NCBI GenBank assembly: GCA_958496175.1
Contig: OY292280.1
Coordinates: 8,866,001-8,930,000 of the forward strand
DNA: 64,000 nt
Origin: Sisyra terminalis
Taxonomy: Eukaryota; Arthropoda; Insecta; Neuroptera; Sisyridae
Direction: 5' to 3'
The position numbers were made by a program, and so were the translations under genes. Below are positions 44,980-54,360 of this stretch, in pieces. The notes below the pieces were generated by a model. The model saw only the letters and a list, made by a program, of their open reading frames with translations. It made no database searches and was not told where the DNA came from. Each line of letters begins with the position of its first letter. Within the stretch, counting starts at the first letter, position 1.

Positions 44980-46121
44980 GCAAGGTTTATAAATTACACA
45001 GGTTGCCCCATTAGAAAAAAAATGACGTCATACGAAGAATTTTGAAATTTGAATCAGTCTGAAGATATGTACGAATTTCTTCTGGATACGTCACGTAGTG
45101 CATGAGGCCACCTGTGTATTTTATAAACCTTGGGTCGTGGAGTCGTGAAATTTGAAGAATACATTCCTTATATGACGTAGGCATCTGATAATAAATTATT
45201 TTTGAAAATTCTTCCCCTAATAGGATGAAAAGGGGTGACAACAATACTTTTACTACATACAAAGTTGTTGTTTCAAAATGCCGTTATTCCAAATTTACTG
45301 TTTTTCTATTTTGGGGCCGCATTTGTTACTTCTTTCAATTAAAATATAGCTGAACCGATTTTTATGAAATGGGTATTAAGATTCAAAACGATGTTCCACT
45401 TACCGCAGGCTTTCATATCATAAAAATCGAGTCGAGCAAAATCTTATTGAATCTCACGTGGGGGAGGGGGTGGTCTCGGCAAATATCACGAAAAAAAAAT
45501 CCGTAAGAAACTATGTAAAGTTGAGAGAAAACTGAGTTAATTTAAGTAATAAATGTTTCTCCCCTAATAAAATAATAATAATAATGGCGGTTTAATTTTA
45601 TCATTACATTTATGAGCAATGTTGCATCCCTTTGTGTGGGCGCTAATTTGTATTGGTTGGCGCTTATCGGCACTCACTTGCCAGTAGTTGTTTTAAGTTA
45701 CCATAAAAACTGTACCCATGTAGACGGCGCTTCGTACACCTCACTAGATTTTTCAAATTTTTATTTAAGGTCAATTCATATATATAAATCATTGGACCCA
45801 GCACACTATCCTGGGGCTCACCTTAATATCTTGTATATAAAATAGACAGAAATATCTTTTGTTTTGAATTTTCGATCTTAAGATAGGTACGAATTTCTTT
45901 TGGATACGTCACATAGCGCATGAGGCCACCTGTGTATTTTATAATCCTTGGGTCCTTACAAGGTTTATAAAATACACAGGTGGCCTCATGGTGGCTACGT
46001 GATGGATACGTGACGTATTCAGAGGAAATTCGTACATATCTTCAGACTGATCAATTTAAAAATTCTTCGTATGACGTTATTTTTTTTCTAATGGAGCAAC
46101 CTGTGTAATTTACAAACCTTG
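44980..46121. mobile_element. Composite element with inverted AAGGTTTATAAA modules
   Basis: A complete 150-bp module (44982-45131) stands at the left and an inverted one (45959-46120) at the right, with about 730 bp shared with 34.7-35.5 kb between them plus a partial module at 45886-45950. Outer flanks GGGTCCTTAG (about 44971-44980) and GGGTCCTTAG (46122-46131) suggest a 10-bp duplication. GGGTCCTTA also lies at 45950-45958, so the right module may instead be a separate insertion. A 9-10-bp duplication is Mutator-like. Confidence 0.65.
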
Positions 46122-46319
46122 GGGTCCTTAGGGCAAAGAACAGCAACTTTTTGAGGTTATGAGCATATTTTAGAGAGCCAATCGAGCAGTAGGCAGTATT
46201 AATTGGCAGATTAATATAATTATAAAAAGTTAAGAATGCTACAATATTGTTATCATAGTAGGCCAGTGGAGGGCACCACAGTGCCCGTAGACATGGAATT
46301 GGAGATCACTACTTTAGAA

Positions 46320-46996
46320 CAGTGATGACGAACCTAGGACCCGTGGTTTAGCATAGACCCTGTGGCGATCCAACGACCCAAAACGGGTCGTTACAGGATC
46401 GTCACAATACCACAAAAACAAACCCGATAATGAATGACCGGACATTCAAATGAATTCACCACATTGGCGCCCAACGTGGGGCCAAGGAGGTGAATTCACT
46501 GTTGAGGATTTGTGATTCCCCCTAGGGCAATGAAATCGCCAAAAAAATAAAATAAAAAAGTATAATTTTATTGGTAAAAAGAAAAAAAAAACAAATATAT
46601 CCAATCAATATCTTATTCTTAAAATGAAATCTTAAATCTACTTACAATTAAACAATCAACACAAATTCGACGACACATGAAGGACTTTTGGACCACCTCA
46701 ACCGATCTACATATGAATGACCTATTTGAATGTCCGGTCATCCATTATCGGGTTTGTTTTTGTGGTATAGTGACGATCCTCTAACGACCCGTTTTGGGTC
46801 GTTGGGGACGTTGGATCGCCACAACCCACGTCAGCTTTTTAAGGGATCCTCAATAGTTCGTAATCATTTGTATGTTAAGTTTGTAGGCGCTGTAAGGCGC
46901 CAATGGGCGCCTTGCACATTAGTGGCACTTGCTAGTACTAAAAAAATAAAAAGATTACAATTTGACCTACTTTTTAATAAGATTCGCCATCCCTGA
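46320..46996. mobile_element. hAT-like element containing inverted LTR/PBS-like arms
   Basis: CAGTGATGACGAACCTAGG at the left resembles the inverse of the right end, CAGGGATGGCGAATC. Within it, about 100 bp at 46364-46463 (GTGGCGATCCAACGACCC to TGAATTCACCACA) recurs inverted at 46727-46826. The left arm is followed by TTGGCGCCCAACGTGGGG, which looks like a tRNA primer-binding site next to an LTR ending in CA. No gag/pol ORF. Flank duplication not found. Confidence 0.5.
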
Positions 46997-47164
46997 GATG
47001 CCCTTGAGTACTCCAGTCAATTAGTGCCTTAGATTTCCATAAAATGACACAATTTTCATTACTATTGTAACCACTTTAGTTTATTGACATACTTTTTTTT
47101 ATTTCTCGATATTTCTCTCTGCTTTAAAGCTGTCAAAACTTTTAAGGACTTTAGGGTTAATAAA

Positions 47165-47265
47165 TAATCGAGAAAAATTGAAAATTTGCTTGATACTAGA
47201 ATCGGAGTCTCTATTAGTTTTTGGAGCGGCCACCTTGACCACTCGGCCACCAGCAAGCTTTTATA
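47165..47265 (-). repeat. tRNA-derived SINE-like block
   Basis: Minus strand: GCTGGTGGCCGAGTGGTCAA, GGCCGCTCCAAAAAC, GACTCCGATTCTAG (decayed B box), TATCAAGCAAATTTTCAAT. It lies just beyond the polyadenylation signal of the minus-strand gene. Confidence 0.6.
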
Positions 47266-47283
47266 TAAATTAATACGCATATT

Positions 47284-47289
47284 TTTATT
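47284..47289 (-). terminator. Candidate polyadenylation signal, minus-strand gene
   Basis: AATAAA on the minus strand, 81 bp after the stop codon. Confidence 0.5.
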
Positions 47290-47369
47290 ACAAGAAGTTT
47301 ATTGTTCCCAGAATTCAAATTTAACAAAGTAAATAATTCAAAAATTAAGTGGATTTATGTCCAATGGTT

Positions 47370-47816
47370 TTATATGCGTAGAATATATGGAAGGACCTCA
47401 TTTAACTCATTTATAAAGAATAATCGTTTTGCTTTGAAAACAGCGCTATGCTTTTTCAACATGCGAACCCGTCGGGATGTATGATCTCTTACTAAACGAA
47501 TTTTGCGGCGTACAAGTCTCATTTCGAAGAGGAGTTTTTCCCGCGCTTCAAAACCAGTTCCAGGAATCCTTTCGACCAGGTCCAGGGGTAAATGGAGCTC
47601 CCCGTTGATTTTAGCAAGCTGTTGTCTTTGAGCATGTGAGTAGTCCTTTAGGTAATCGTATTTTGCATAGCCGAATCTTACAGCAAAGCATAGATCCCGA
47701 AGTTTTCCGCTTTGATTGGCCATTTGCTTAATTCGATTCTGATTACTATTGACGAAAAAGTAGAAGGTTGAGTATGCCCGCTCATGCATACTTAAGGTTC
47801 TGGATAGCTGCTCCAT
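47370..47816 (-). CDS. Basic 148-aa protein, family not recognised
   Basis: The ATG at 47816 is the first in the frame, with a 3' splice site (TTTTGTTTTATAG) 15 bp upstream of it on the same strand. The product MEQLSRTLSMHERAYSTFYF... is rich in Arg, Lys and Leu. Residues about 20-60 and 85-135 look helical (KQMANQSGKLRDLCFAVRFG; KLLFEMRLVRRKIRLVRDHT), separated by LPLDLVERIPGTGFEAREK. A strongly basic stretch (RRKIRLVRDHTSRRVRMLKK) is near residues 100-120. No signal peptide or clear membrane helix. Codon use is less A+T-rich than the surroundings, which supports real coding. I infer a soluble, possibly nucleic-acid-binding protein, with low certainty. Confidence 0.72.
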   Translation of the reverse strand: MEQLSRTLSMHERAYSTFYFFVNSNQNRIKQMANQSGKLRDLCFAVRFGYAKYDYLKDYSHAQRQQLAKINGELHLPLDLVERIPGTGFEAREKLLFEMRLVRRKIRLVRDHTSRRVRMLKKHSAVFKAKRLFFINELNEVLPYILRI

Positions 47817-47831
47817 AACTAATAGGTTTCA

Positions 47832-47898
47832 CTATAAAACAAAAAATTCCAAAATTAATTGATAAATCAATGCTGAATTTTCTCCTAACAGTGCTTAC
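47832..47898 (-). other. 67-nt leader intron of the minus-strand gene
   Basis: On the minus strand the sequence reads GATAG|GTAAGCACTG ... GTTTTATAG|TGAAACC. The donor and acceptor are both good, and the size is typical of short insect introns. The first exon extends upstream from 47899 for an unknown distance. Confidence 0.65.
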
Positions 47899-47899
47899 C

Positions 47900-48763
47900 T
47901 ATCACTTATGGTCAAAAGTAGCAGTAACTAATTACTTTTTAAGTGGTTTATATTTCCCCAAAAATGTGTACTCTTCAAAAGTAATGGTGTCGATGACTTA
48001 ATGTCTTCAATCTCGAACCCAAGAAAAATGTTTCCATAAAGTAAACAAAATTAATGGAAAAACCCCAAAAATCGTACTTTTGGACAAAAAATATCAAAAA
48101 ACTTTTGTGGAAAAAAAAACTTCCAACAAGTAATTGAAAATAAAATGAAAAATAGCGAAAAGCAGAGTGTTAAGAACACGTTAGTCACTAATCTCGTAAT
48201 GCCACGTACTCAATAGTGGAGTATATATATTTTTTGGGACATATGCGCGAGCAGTCAAGAAAGTGGGGGAAGTTTAAAACCAGTGGCGGTTTTTTCGGTG
48301 ACAATTCCTTTGAAACAGTGAGACTTAAAGAACAGAGTAAGCAAAATGAACAACGCCTGTGTTAGAAGAGAGACCTATATACCTATATCTCTCTTCTCTC
48401 GTGTGGGTAACAGAAGCAAGTAAAATTCAAGTGCTTGTTTTAAGCGCTTATTTGTGTAGATTGGCGCTCATCGGCACTCAATTGTCAGCTGTACGGTCTA
48501 CCTATATATCCTTATCAATGATTTAGCCCTTTGTATTGCCGATTAAGTTTAAAGTTAGCAGACAATTCCCCAGTATCTGCTTTATATTTGCAATATCTGC
48601 TCACTAGAAATTGTAAGCCGATTTCAGTTGTACAAAGCCAAAGAAATATTATTATAATAGCCCAATATTGAGTCTATAACCAAAACGATCATACAAAATC
48701 GGGAAAAGTAATCCGTAGTCAACTAGTAATTTTATAAAATGACGAACGATGCTTATGAACGAT
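47900..48763. other. Presumed first exon/promoter of the minus-strand gene; otherwise empty
   Basis: Sequence just above 47899 should hold the leader of the minus-strand gene. I see no clear core promoter. GCGCTTATTTGTGTAGATTG at 48448 and GGCGCTCATCGGCACTC nearby match part of the 45.6-kb composite element. Confidence 0.4.
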
Positions 48764-48771
48764 ATATCGAT

Positions 48772-49462
48772 TAGGGTGGGTCAAAAAAATCGATTATTTT
48801 TTTTTTACAAGTGACACGGAAAAATGGGTTGCTAGACACCTTAAAAAAATCTCACCTAGTATGAGCTCTTAATTTTAATAGGAAGATCCTCCGCATCGTA
48901 GTTTTATATTTTTTTCTCAGTCCAATAGAAAAAAATTCATACCTCATCATTTATCGATTGTACAAAAAAATGTTCTGAAAGAATTTTTTAGGAAATTAAA
49001 TGCTCTACAAAAAAGGTATCTTATATTTTTTCCGTAAGCCCCACCATTTGAAAGATATTAAGGATTTAATTTTGATTATTTTAAGAGAAATTTAATTTTT
49101 GTTTATGAATTTTATAACTCGACAATAAATGACTCTTATACAATGCGCAATACAAATTTTTGTTGGAAATTAACTGCTCTATAAAAATGGTGTCTTATGT
49201 TTTGGTGATTAAATTAACCCTTCAAAAGATATTCATCATCAAACTTTCATTTTTCAATATATTTTTCTGTACAATCGATAAATGATGAGGTATGAATTTT
49301 TTTTCCATTGGACTGAGAAAAAAAATACAAAACTGCGATGCGGAGGATCTTCCTATTAAAATTAAGAGCTCATACATGGTGAGAATTTTTTTAAGGTGTC
49401 TAGCAACTCATTTTTCCGCGTCACTTGTAAAAAAAAATAATCGATTCTTTTGACCCACCCTA
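48772..49462. mobile_element. hAT-like long-TIR MITE, 691 bp
   Basis: The ends are TAGGGTGGGTCAAAAAAATC and the inverse of TAGGGTGGGTCAAAAGAATC. A perfect 8-bp duplication ATATCGAT is at 48764-48771 and 49463-49470. Arms of more than 250 bp include GGAAGATCCTCCGCATCG and its inverse. No ORF. Confidence 0.92.
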
Positions 49463-49599
49463 ATATCGATGTTTGAAAAAATCGATGTATCTTCTACATT
49501 CCTAGTGGGTAAACTTTCACATAACAAAGACTCACCATCAGATTAGCTTATAGTATTATATTATTGTGTTGATTGCTAATATGTAAAAAATGGTAATAA

Positions 49600-49805
49600 T
49601 TGAACTGGAAAATCAATTTAATGACTATTGAATATTAGAACAAATAAATCTTTCAATTACTAGATAGAGCACAATTCATATTTGCGCAGAATCCACCAAA
49701 AGTTACTTCCGTCTTTTGTCTAAACGGCCATTTTTCGCGGCTTAGACGAATATTGAGTTTACGTGGAAATTGAGGACAGATAAATCGAATTCCAATTTTT
49801 TTTCG
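49600..49805 (+). promoter_or_regulatory. Type II promoter/first-exon module 3 (Y array, copy 1)
   Basis: TTTGCGCAGAATCCACCAAA at 49681, then GTTACTTCCGTC and CGGCCATTTTTCGCGG. It ends TTTTCG|GTAAGT with GT at 49806-49807. The ATG present in copies 1, 2 and 6 is ATA here, so the block is probably a leader. Confidence 0.68.
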
Positions 49806-50689
49806 GTAAGTTTATTGCACAAATCTTTTCCAAGGTTATAAATAATAAATATTAAATGTTGTTTCAAAATTAATACCAAATTTCTTTCCCCTAATTAAAT
49901 AAATTTCTTAATATGCTTAGATATGGTTTTTCCTAATGTTATAAATGAGGTGAAAAATATTTCCTAGTCCTAAAATTCAATTTAAGGACTATAAAGACTT
50001 ATAAATTTCTATAACAACTTTATAGTTTTCTCGACTAAATAGTATATTTTCAGACGTATTGGATTACACGGCCTGATCTTAAATTTTTGGTTCCAGTCCT
50101 CCAGTAAATTCTTTGGTGAATATTATATTTATTGCAATACGGAAATACCAATTTGAAGTAAAAAGGTACATTAAAAGATCCTAGATTCGATTATTTCCAG
50201 GAGGAAAATTAAGGCATATTACATCAGCTCATGTATATCATCGGTTAATTAATTAAACATTGAAATTCATAACCTCTATTTTATTAGTCATCCCCTAAAT
50301 ATAAAATCCTAATCGCTATAAATTATCGCTGATAATTTCTTCCTTTACTTGCCCAAAATAAATACTCAAATCCCTTTAGGCCTTAAGTAAAGAAAAATAA
50401 GAAAAATTTTTTTTTTTCAATTTCCAAAAGCAAAACTGCTTATTGTCAATTTAATGGATTTGATATAGAATTATATCATTTCAGGATTATAAATCATAAC
50501 ACTATATTTCACATTTAGGTGCAAAGTGTAAAAAGTGTAACAAATAAACAGTTGAAATCTACACTTTTGTTTATTTCAGAGTTAATTTTTGCAAATAATT
50601 TAATCCTGATAAAAGAAATTTGGAATAATTAAAAAAAAAAAGTTCTGGAAATTATTTTATTGTAAATTTGCGATATTTAATTGGAAATT

Positions 50690-50883
50690 CGGTGAAATTT
50701 ATAAATCAGCATTGAGTTTTAAAACAAGTGAGCCATTCAATTATTAGTTCATATTTGCGCAGAATCCACCAAAAGCTACTTCCGTCTTTTCTTCAAGTGG
50801 CCACTTTTCGCGGTAAAGTGGAGTTTTGCTATTACGTGGAAATTCGGGGAAGACTAAAAAATCGGATTTCAACTGTTTTTTCG
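50690..50883 (+). promoter_or_regulatory. Type II promoter/first-exon module 4 (Y array, copy 2)
   Basis: TTTGCGCAGAATCCACCAAA at 50754, GCTACTTCCGTC, GTGGCCACTTTTCGCGG. Donor TTTTTCG|GTAAGT, GT at 50884-50885. Confidence 0.68.
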
Positions 50884-51269
50884 GTAAGTTATTGACACAA
50901 ATTTGTTCTTTCATTACAAATAATTAATATTAAATCAGGATTAAAAGTTAATACCAAAATTCCCTCAGAACTCATAAAACCGTTTAGTACTAAATGCCAA
51001 TTTTTTTCCCATGTGCTTTGGGTGTTTGGCTCTAACATTAGTAATTATAAGAAAAATGTAACGATTTTCTTGTATTAAATATAATAAATGTATGAAAATA
51101 TTTTTATAAGGTAATTAGCACCAATTTCGAGAAAATTTGCTAATTTATTGATGAGAAATAGAAACGTCATAGTTAATTGGTTATTTTTTCAGGCTTTCAA
51201 TTTAGTTAATCAAAAATGCATAGAAAATAATTTTAATGCAAATTTGTAATAATTATTAATTTGAAATTA

Positions 51270-51608
51270 AAAGATTATTAAATAAAAGAACAATTATATC
51301 ATTCAAATATTATAAGTAGCAAAATTCACGTTTGCGCAGAATGCCCCGAAAGCCAAGGTTTATAAAATACACAGGTGGCCTCATGCGCTACGTGACGTAT
51401 CCAGAAGAAATTCGTACATATCTTCAGACTGATTCAAATTTCAAAATTCTTCGTATGACGTCATTTTTTTTTCTAATGGGGCAACCTGTGTAATTTTTAA
51501 ACCTTGACTTCCGTCTTTTATCCAAGCGGCCATTTTTCGCGGTAAAGTTTTCTGCATTTACGTAGAATCTTATAGAGGATTGGAAAATCGAATTTCAAAT
51601 TTGATTTG
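51270..51608 (+). promoter_or_regulatory. Type II module 5 (Y array, copy 3), split by a MITE
   Basis: TTTGCGCAGAATGCCCCGAA at 51331 is broken after GAAAGCC by an insertion (51355-51505) and resumes with ACTTCCGTCTTTTATCC. The donor is GATTTG|GTATGT, GT at 51609-51610. The conserved block is physically split, so this copy is probably inactive. Confidence 0.68.
51355..51505 (-). mobile_element. AAGGTTTATAAA element inside module 5
   Basis: About 151 bp from AAGGTTTATAAAATACACAG to CCTGTGTAATTTTTAAACCTT, inverted relative to the 44982 copy. Sister modules show the uninterrupted CCGAAAG-TTACTTCCG, so the site of insertion is known to within two bases. Confidence 0.85.
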
Positions 51609-51839
51609 GTATGTTTATTGCTCAAACCTTATCCTTGATTATAAATAGTAAATTGAATTTTAAATTTCTATCAGTTAACATAAAAATCTGCTAAATATTC
51701 CCTAAAGCCTAATATTGCTCCCATGTGCTTAGGGTATTTTACCGTAATATTTCCAATTTAGTAGAAAATATTTGGATTTAATTTAATTCAAGTGTCAGAT
51801 AGGTAATATTTTTGACAATAGATTAATTTTTAATAAGTA

Positions 51840-52059
51840 ATTTGCCATAATCAATTAGAAAATCAGTGAAATAAAATTAGTATCGAATATTAAAGAATAT
51901 TAAATCATATTACATGGTAGAGCAAAATTCATGTTTGCGCAGAATCCCCCGAAAGTTACTTCCGTCTTTTATCCAAGCGGCCATTTTTCGCGGCAAAGTG
52001 TTCTGCATTTACATAGAATCTTTGGAGGATTAAAAAATCGAATTTCAACTTCTTTTTTG
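51840..52059 (+). promoter_or_regulatory. Type II promoter/first-exon module 6 (Y array, copy 4)
   Basis: TTTGCGCAGAATCCCCCGAA at 51933, GTTACTTCCGTC, GCGGCCATTTTTCGCGGC. Donor TTTTTTG|GTAAGT, GT at 52060-52061. The upstream TATCGAATATTAAAGAATAT matches module 7 and shows the empty site of its MITE. Confidence 0.7.
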
Positions 52060-52465
52060 GTAAGTTTATAGCTCAAATCTTATCCTTGAATATACATAGT
52101 AAGTTGAATTTGAAAATTCCATCCATCTTCTTGAAAATCTGATAAATATTGCCAAGATGCCAATATTGTCCTCATGTGCTTTGGGTGTTTTACGTTGTAT
52201 TTCCAATTAAGTAGAGAATTTTTGGATTTCATTTAATTCAATTGTTAGATAGGAAATATTTTTGATAAAAGATTATTTTTTGATAAGTAATTAGAATCAT
52301 AATCAAGAAAAAAAACACAATTATTTTTGGCTGAAATTTCCTTAACGGATTTTCACTTAATAATTTATCTCAAAATTTAAAAACGAAATCAAATTATTTC
52401 AAATTTGCCATGATTAATTTGAAAATCAGTAAAATAAAATTAGTATCGAATATTAAAGAATATTA

Positions 52466-52690
52466 GGAACAAGTGTATTTTAGCACATCCACAATCTGGC
52501 AACGTTGCATTTTCGACTTTGTTTTTATTTTAATTCGCGATTAAATCAGTCCATAACAAAAATTTAGCCACAAAAGAGAGAATTATACCATATTAGAATT
52601 AAATCATCAAAAAAATCGCGAATTAAATTAAAAACAAAATCGAAAATGCAACGTTGCCAGATTGTGGGTGTGCTAAAGTACACTTGAGCC
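52466..52690. mobile_element. GGCTCAAGTG MITE upstream of module 7
   Basis: Starts GGAACAAGTGTATTTTAGC, ends GTACACTTGAGCC. A perfect 8-bp duplication GAATATTA is at 52458-52465 and 52691-52698. Module 6 preserves the pre-insertion sequence. The insertion separates module 7 from its upstream part by 225 bp. Confidence 0.88.
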
Positions 52691-52698
52691 GAATATTA

Positions 52699-52846
52699 CA
52701 TGGTAGAGCAATATTTACGTTTGCGCAGAATCCCGCGAAAACTACTTCCGTTTTTTATCCAAGCAGCCATTTTTCGCGGCCATTGGTTTCTTGCATTACG
52801 CAGAAACTTTTGAAGGATTGAAAAGTCGAATTCCAATTTCTTTTTG
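52699..52846 (+). promoter_or_regulatory. Type II promoter/first-exon module 7 (Y array, copy 5)
   Basis: TTTGCGCAGAATCCCGCGAA at 52720, CTACTTCCGTTT, GCAGCCATTTTTCGCGGCC. Donor TTTTTG|GTAAGTTTATTG, GT at 52847-52848. It is the array copy nearest to Y, 4.7 kb before the acceptor at 57574-57575. Confidence 0.68.
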
Positions 52847-53051
52847 GTAAGTTTATTGCACAAATCTTTTCCTTGATTATAAATAGTGAGGACTAAACGT
52901 GGATTAAATTAAAATTAATTAAAATTAAAATGAAAAATTGAATTTTTGTTCAAATTTATTTTGTGTATAGTTAACATTTGTAAATAATAAATAAAAAGAC
53001 AATTCAGGTTGTTTAAGATCGTTCTTTTTATTTAATATTTTTTAATATTCA

Positions 53052-53097
53052 AATTAGCTACGTTTCGTTACGTATCGTAACTTCATCAGACTTCTTG
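53052..53097 (-). ncRNA. Small hammerhead ribozyme-like motif (type 1)
   Basis: Minus strand: CTGATGA, stem II GTTAC-GATAC-GTAAC, GAAA, CGTAGC. Stem I AGU/GCU keeps pairing through a G-U. Confidence 0.77.
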
Positions 53098-53207
53098 AAT
53101 CACAAAAAATATAATATTTTCAATTTAAATTCAATCAATAAATAATAAATAAAAAAATAAATTTATTTATTGAATTTAAATTGAAAATATTATATTTTTT
53201 GTGATTC

Positions 53208-53252
53208 AAGAAGTCTGATGAAGTTACGATACGTAACGAAACGTAGCTAATT
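53208..53252 (+). ncRNA. Small hammerhead ribozyme-like motif (type 1)
   Basis: CTGATGA at 53214-53220, GTTAC-GATAC-GTAAC, GAAA, CGTAGC. Inverted partner of the previous motif. Confidence 0.77.
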
Positions 53253-53474
53253 TGAATATTAAAAAATATTAAAAAAACGACCTTAAATAACCTGAATTGT
53301 CTTCTTATTTAATAAAAGCTGAGATCTGAATTTTATCATCTATTTTGTAAATAATATTTCATAGATAAGATCACAAAATATTTTATATATTGTATAAACT
53401 ATAAACGTATATATTTGAAAAAATGATGATAACTTTAAGAGATAATTTCAATTAAACTATTTATGAAGGAGACT

Positions 53475-54360
53475 CATGAGGTTGTAATCGGTATTAATAC
53501 AATTTTGCCCAAAAGTCACTTACACAACATTTAAAGGGGACGATCCTTAAAATTTTTGTTGATATATTAAGGATTGCAATAAAAAATGGATATGAATAGA
53601 CTAATAATTCTTGAAAATATTTTTAAAAGAGTAAAAAAGGTATTTTAAAATATCATTCAAAATTATGGGGTTGGGATCTAATGTGGCTGATTTCATGTGA
53701 AAAATGGCAAATTATTAATATTGGCAGTATTGGATTAAACTAAATAAATATGGTATTTTCGATTTTTGATTTCATAATCCCTTAATTGGTGAAAATCTTT
53801 TATTAAACATCCCCTGAATTGTATTCGTTATAATTGACAAAAAAGAATATATTTTTCTTGGACAATTGAGGTAGGATTTTCTTAAAGTAAAATCAATAAA
53901 TAATCAATTAGATATTACCAAAATTACTTACCAGAAACTAACTACTATAATTTGACACTTTGTATATAATTTTGGATTATTTTCTTATTAATAATTTCAC
54001 CCAAAACACCAAAAATATTACACTTATCCACAATTATTGCGACACACCCTAACATTTTCAAATATTATTTTGGACTAAATAAGAAAATCAAAACCTGAAC
54101 TCATGAGGATTATATATTGTTTTCTTTATTTATAAATTATAAATGATCAATCCAGAAAAAGATGCATAATCATTGTATGGAATTAGGTAAAGAGAAATAA
54201 GAATATTAGAGAAGAAAGGATTTGTTTCACTAAGGTGTTCAATGCACATTTATGGGACTTTTAGGATAATAAAATCCTTGTTTGCAACCCTATTCATAAG
54301 GGATTTATGATCTTATGAGTCATCCATGCAACAATTTTTGCCTTTACACTCAAATATTTT
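53475..54360. repeat. Segmental duplication, copy 2
   Basis: See 42475-43345. Landmarks ACATCCCCTGAATTGTATTC, GCGACACACCCTAACATTTT, GATGCATAATCATTG and TATGAGTCATCCATG are in the same order and spacing. The 104-codon ORF that starts at the end of copy 1 is not open here. Confidence 0.85.

Larger units (their letters stand above)
52990..53343. mobile_element. Penelope-like foldback with hammerhead pair and 13-bp duplication
   Basis: A perfect 13-bp duplication TTTGTAAATAATA is at 52977-52989 and 53344-53356. Arms of about 135 bp run from ATTCAGGTTGTTTAAGATCG to the centre near 53155 and back. The right end has the one-sided tail GCTGAGATCTGAATTTTATC. No coding region. A long variable duplication rather than 8 or 2 bp fits retroelement (Penelope-like) insertion better than a DNA transposon. 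Confidence 0.82.

Noticed and set aside
46440..46520. Endogenous retrovirus or full LTR retrotransposon
   Set aside because: Only a primer-site-like word and a 100-bp inverted arm are present. There is no gag, pol or env frame.
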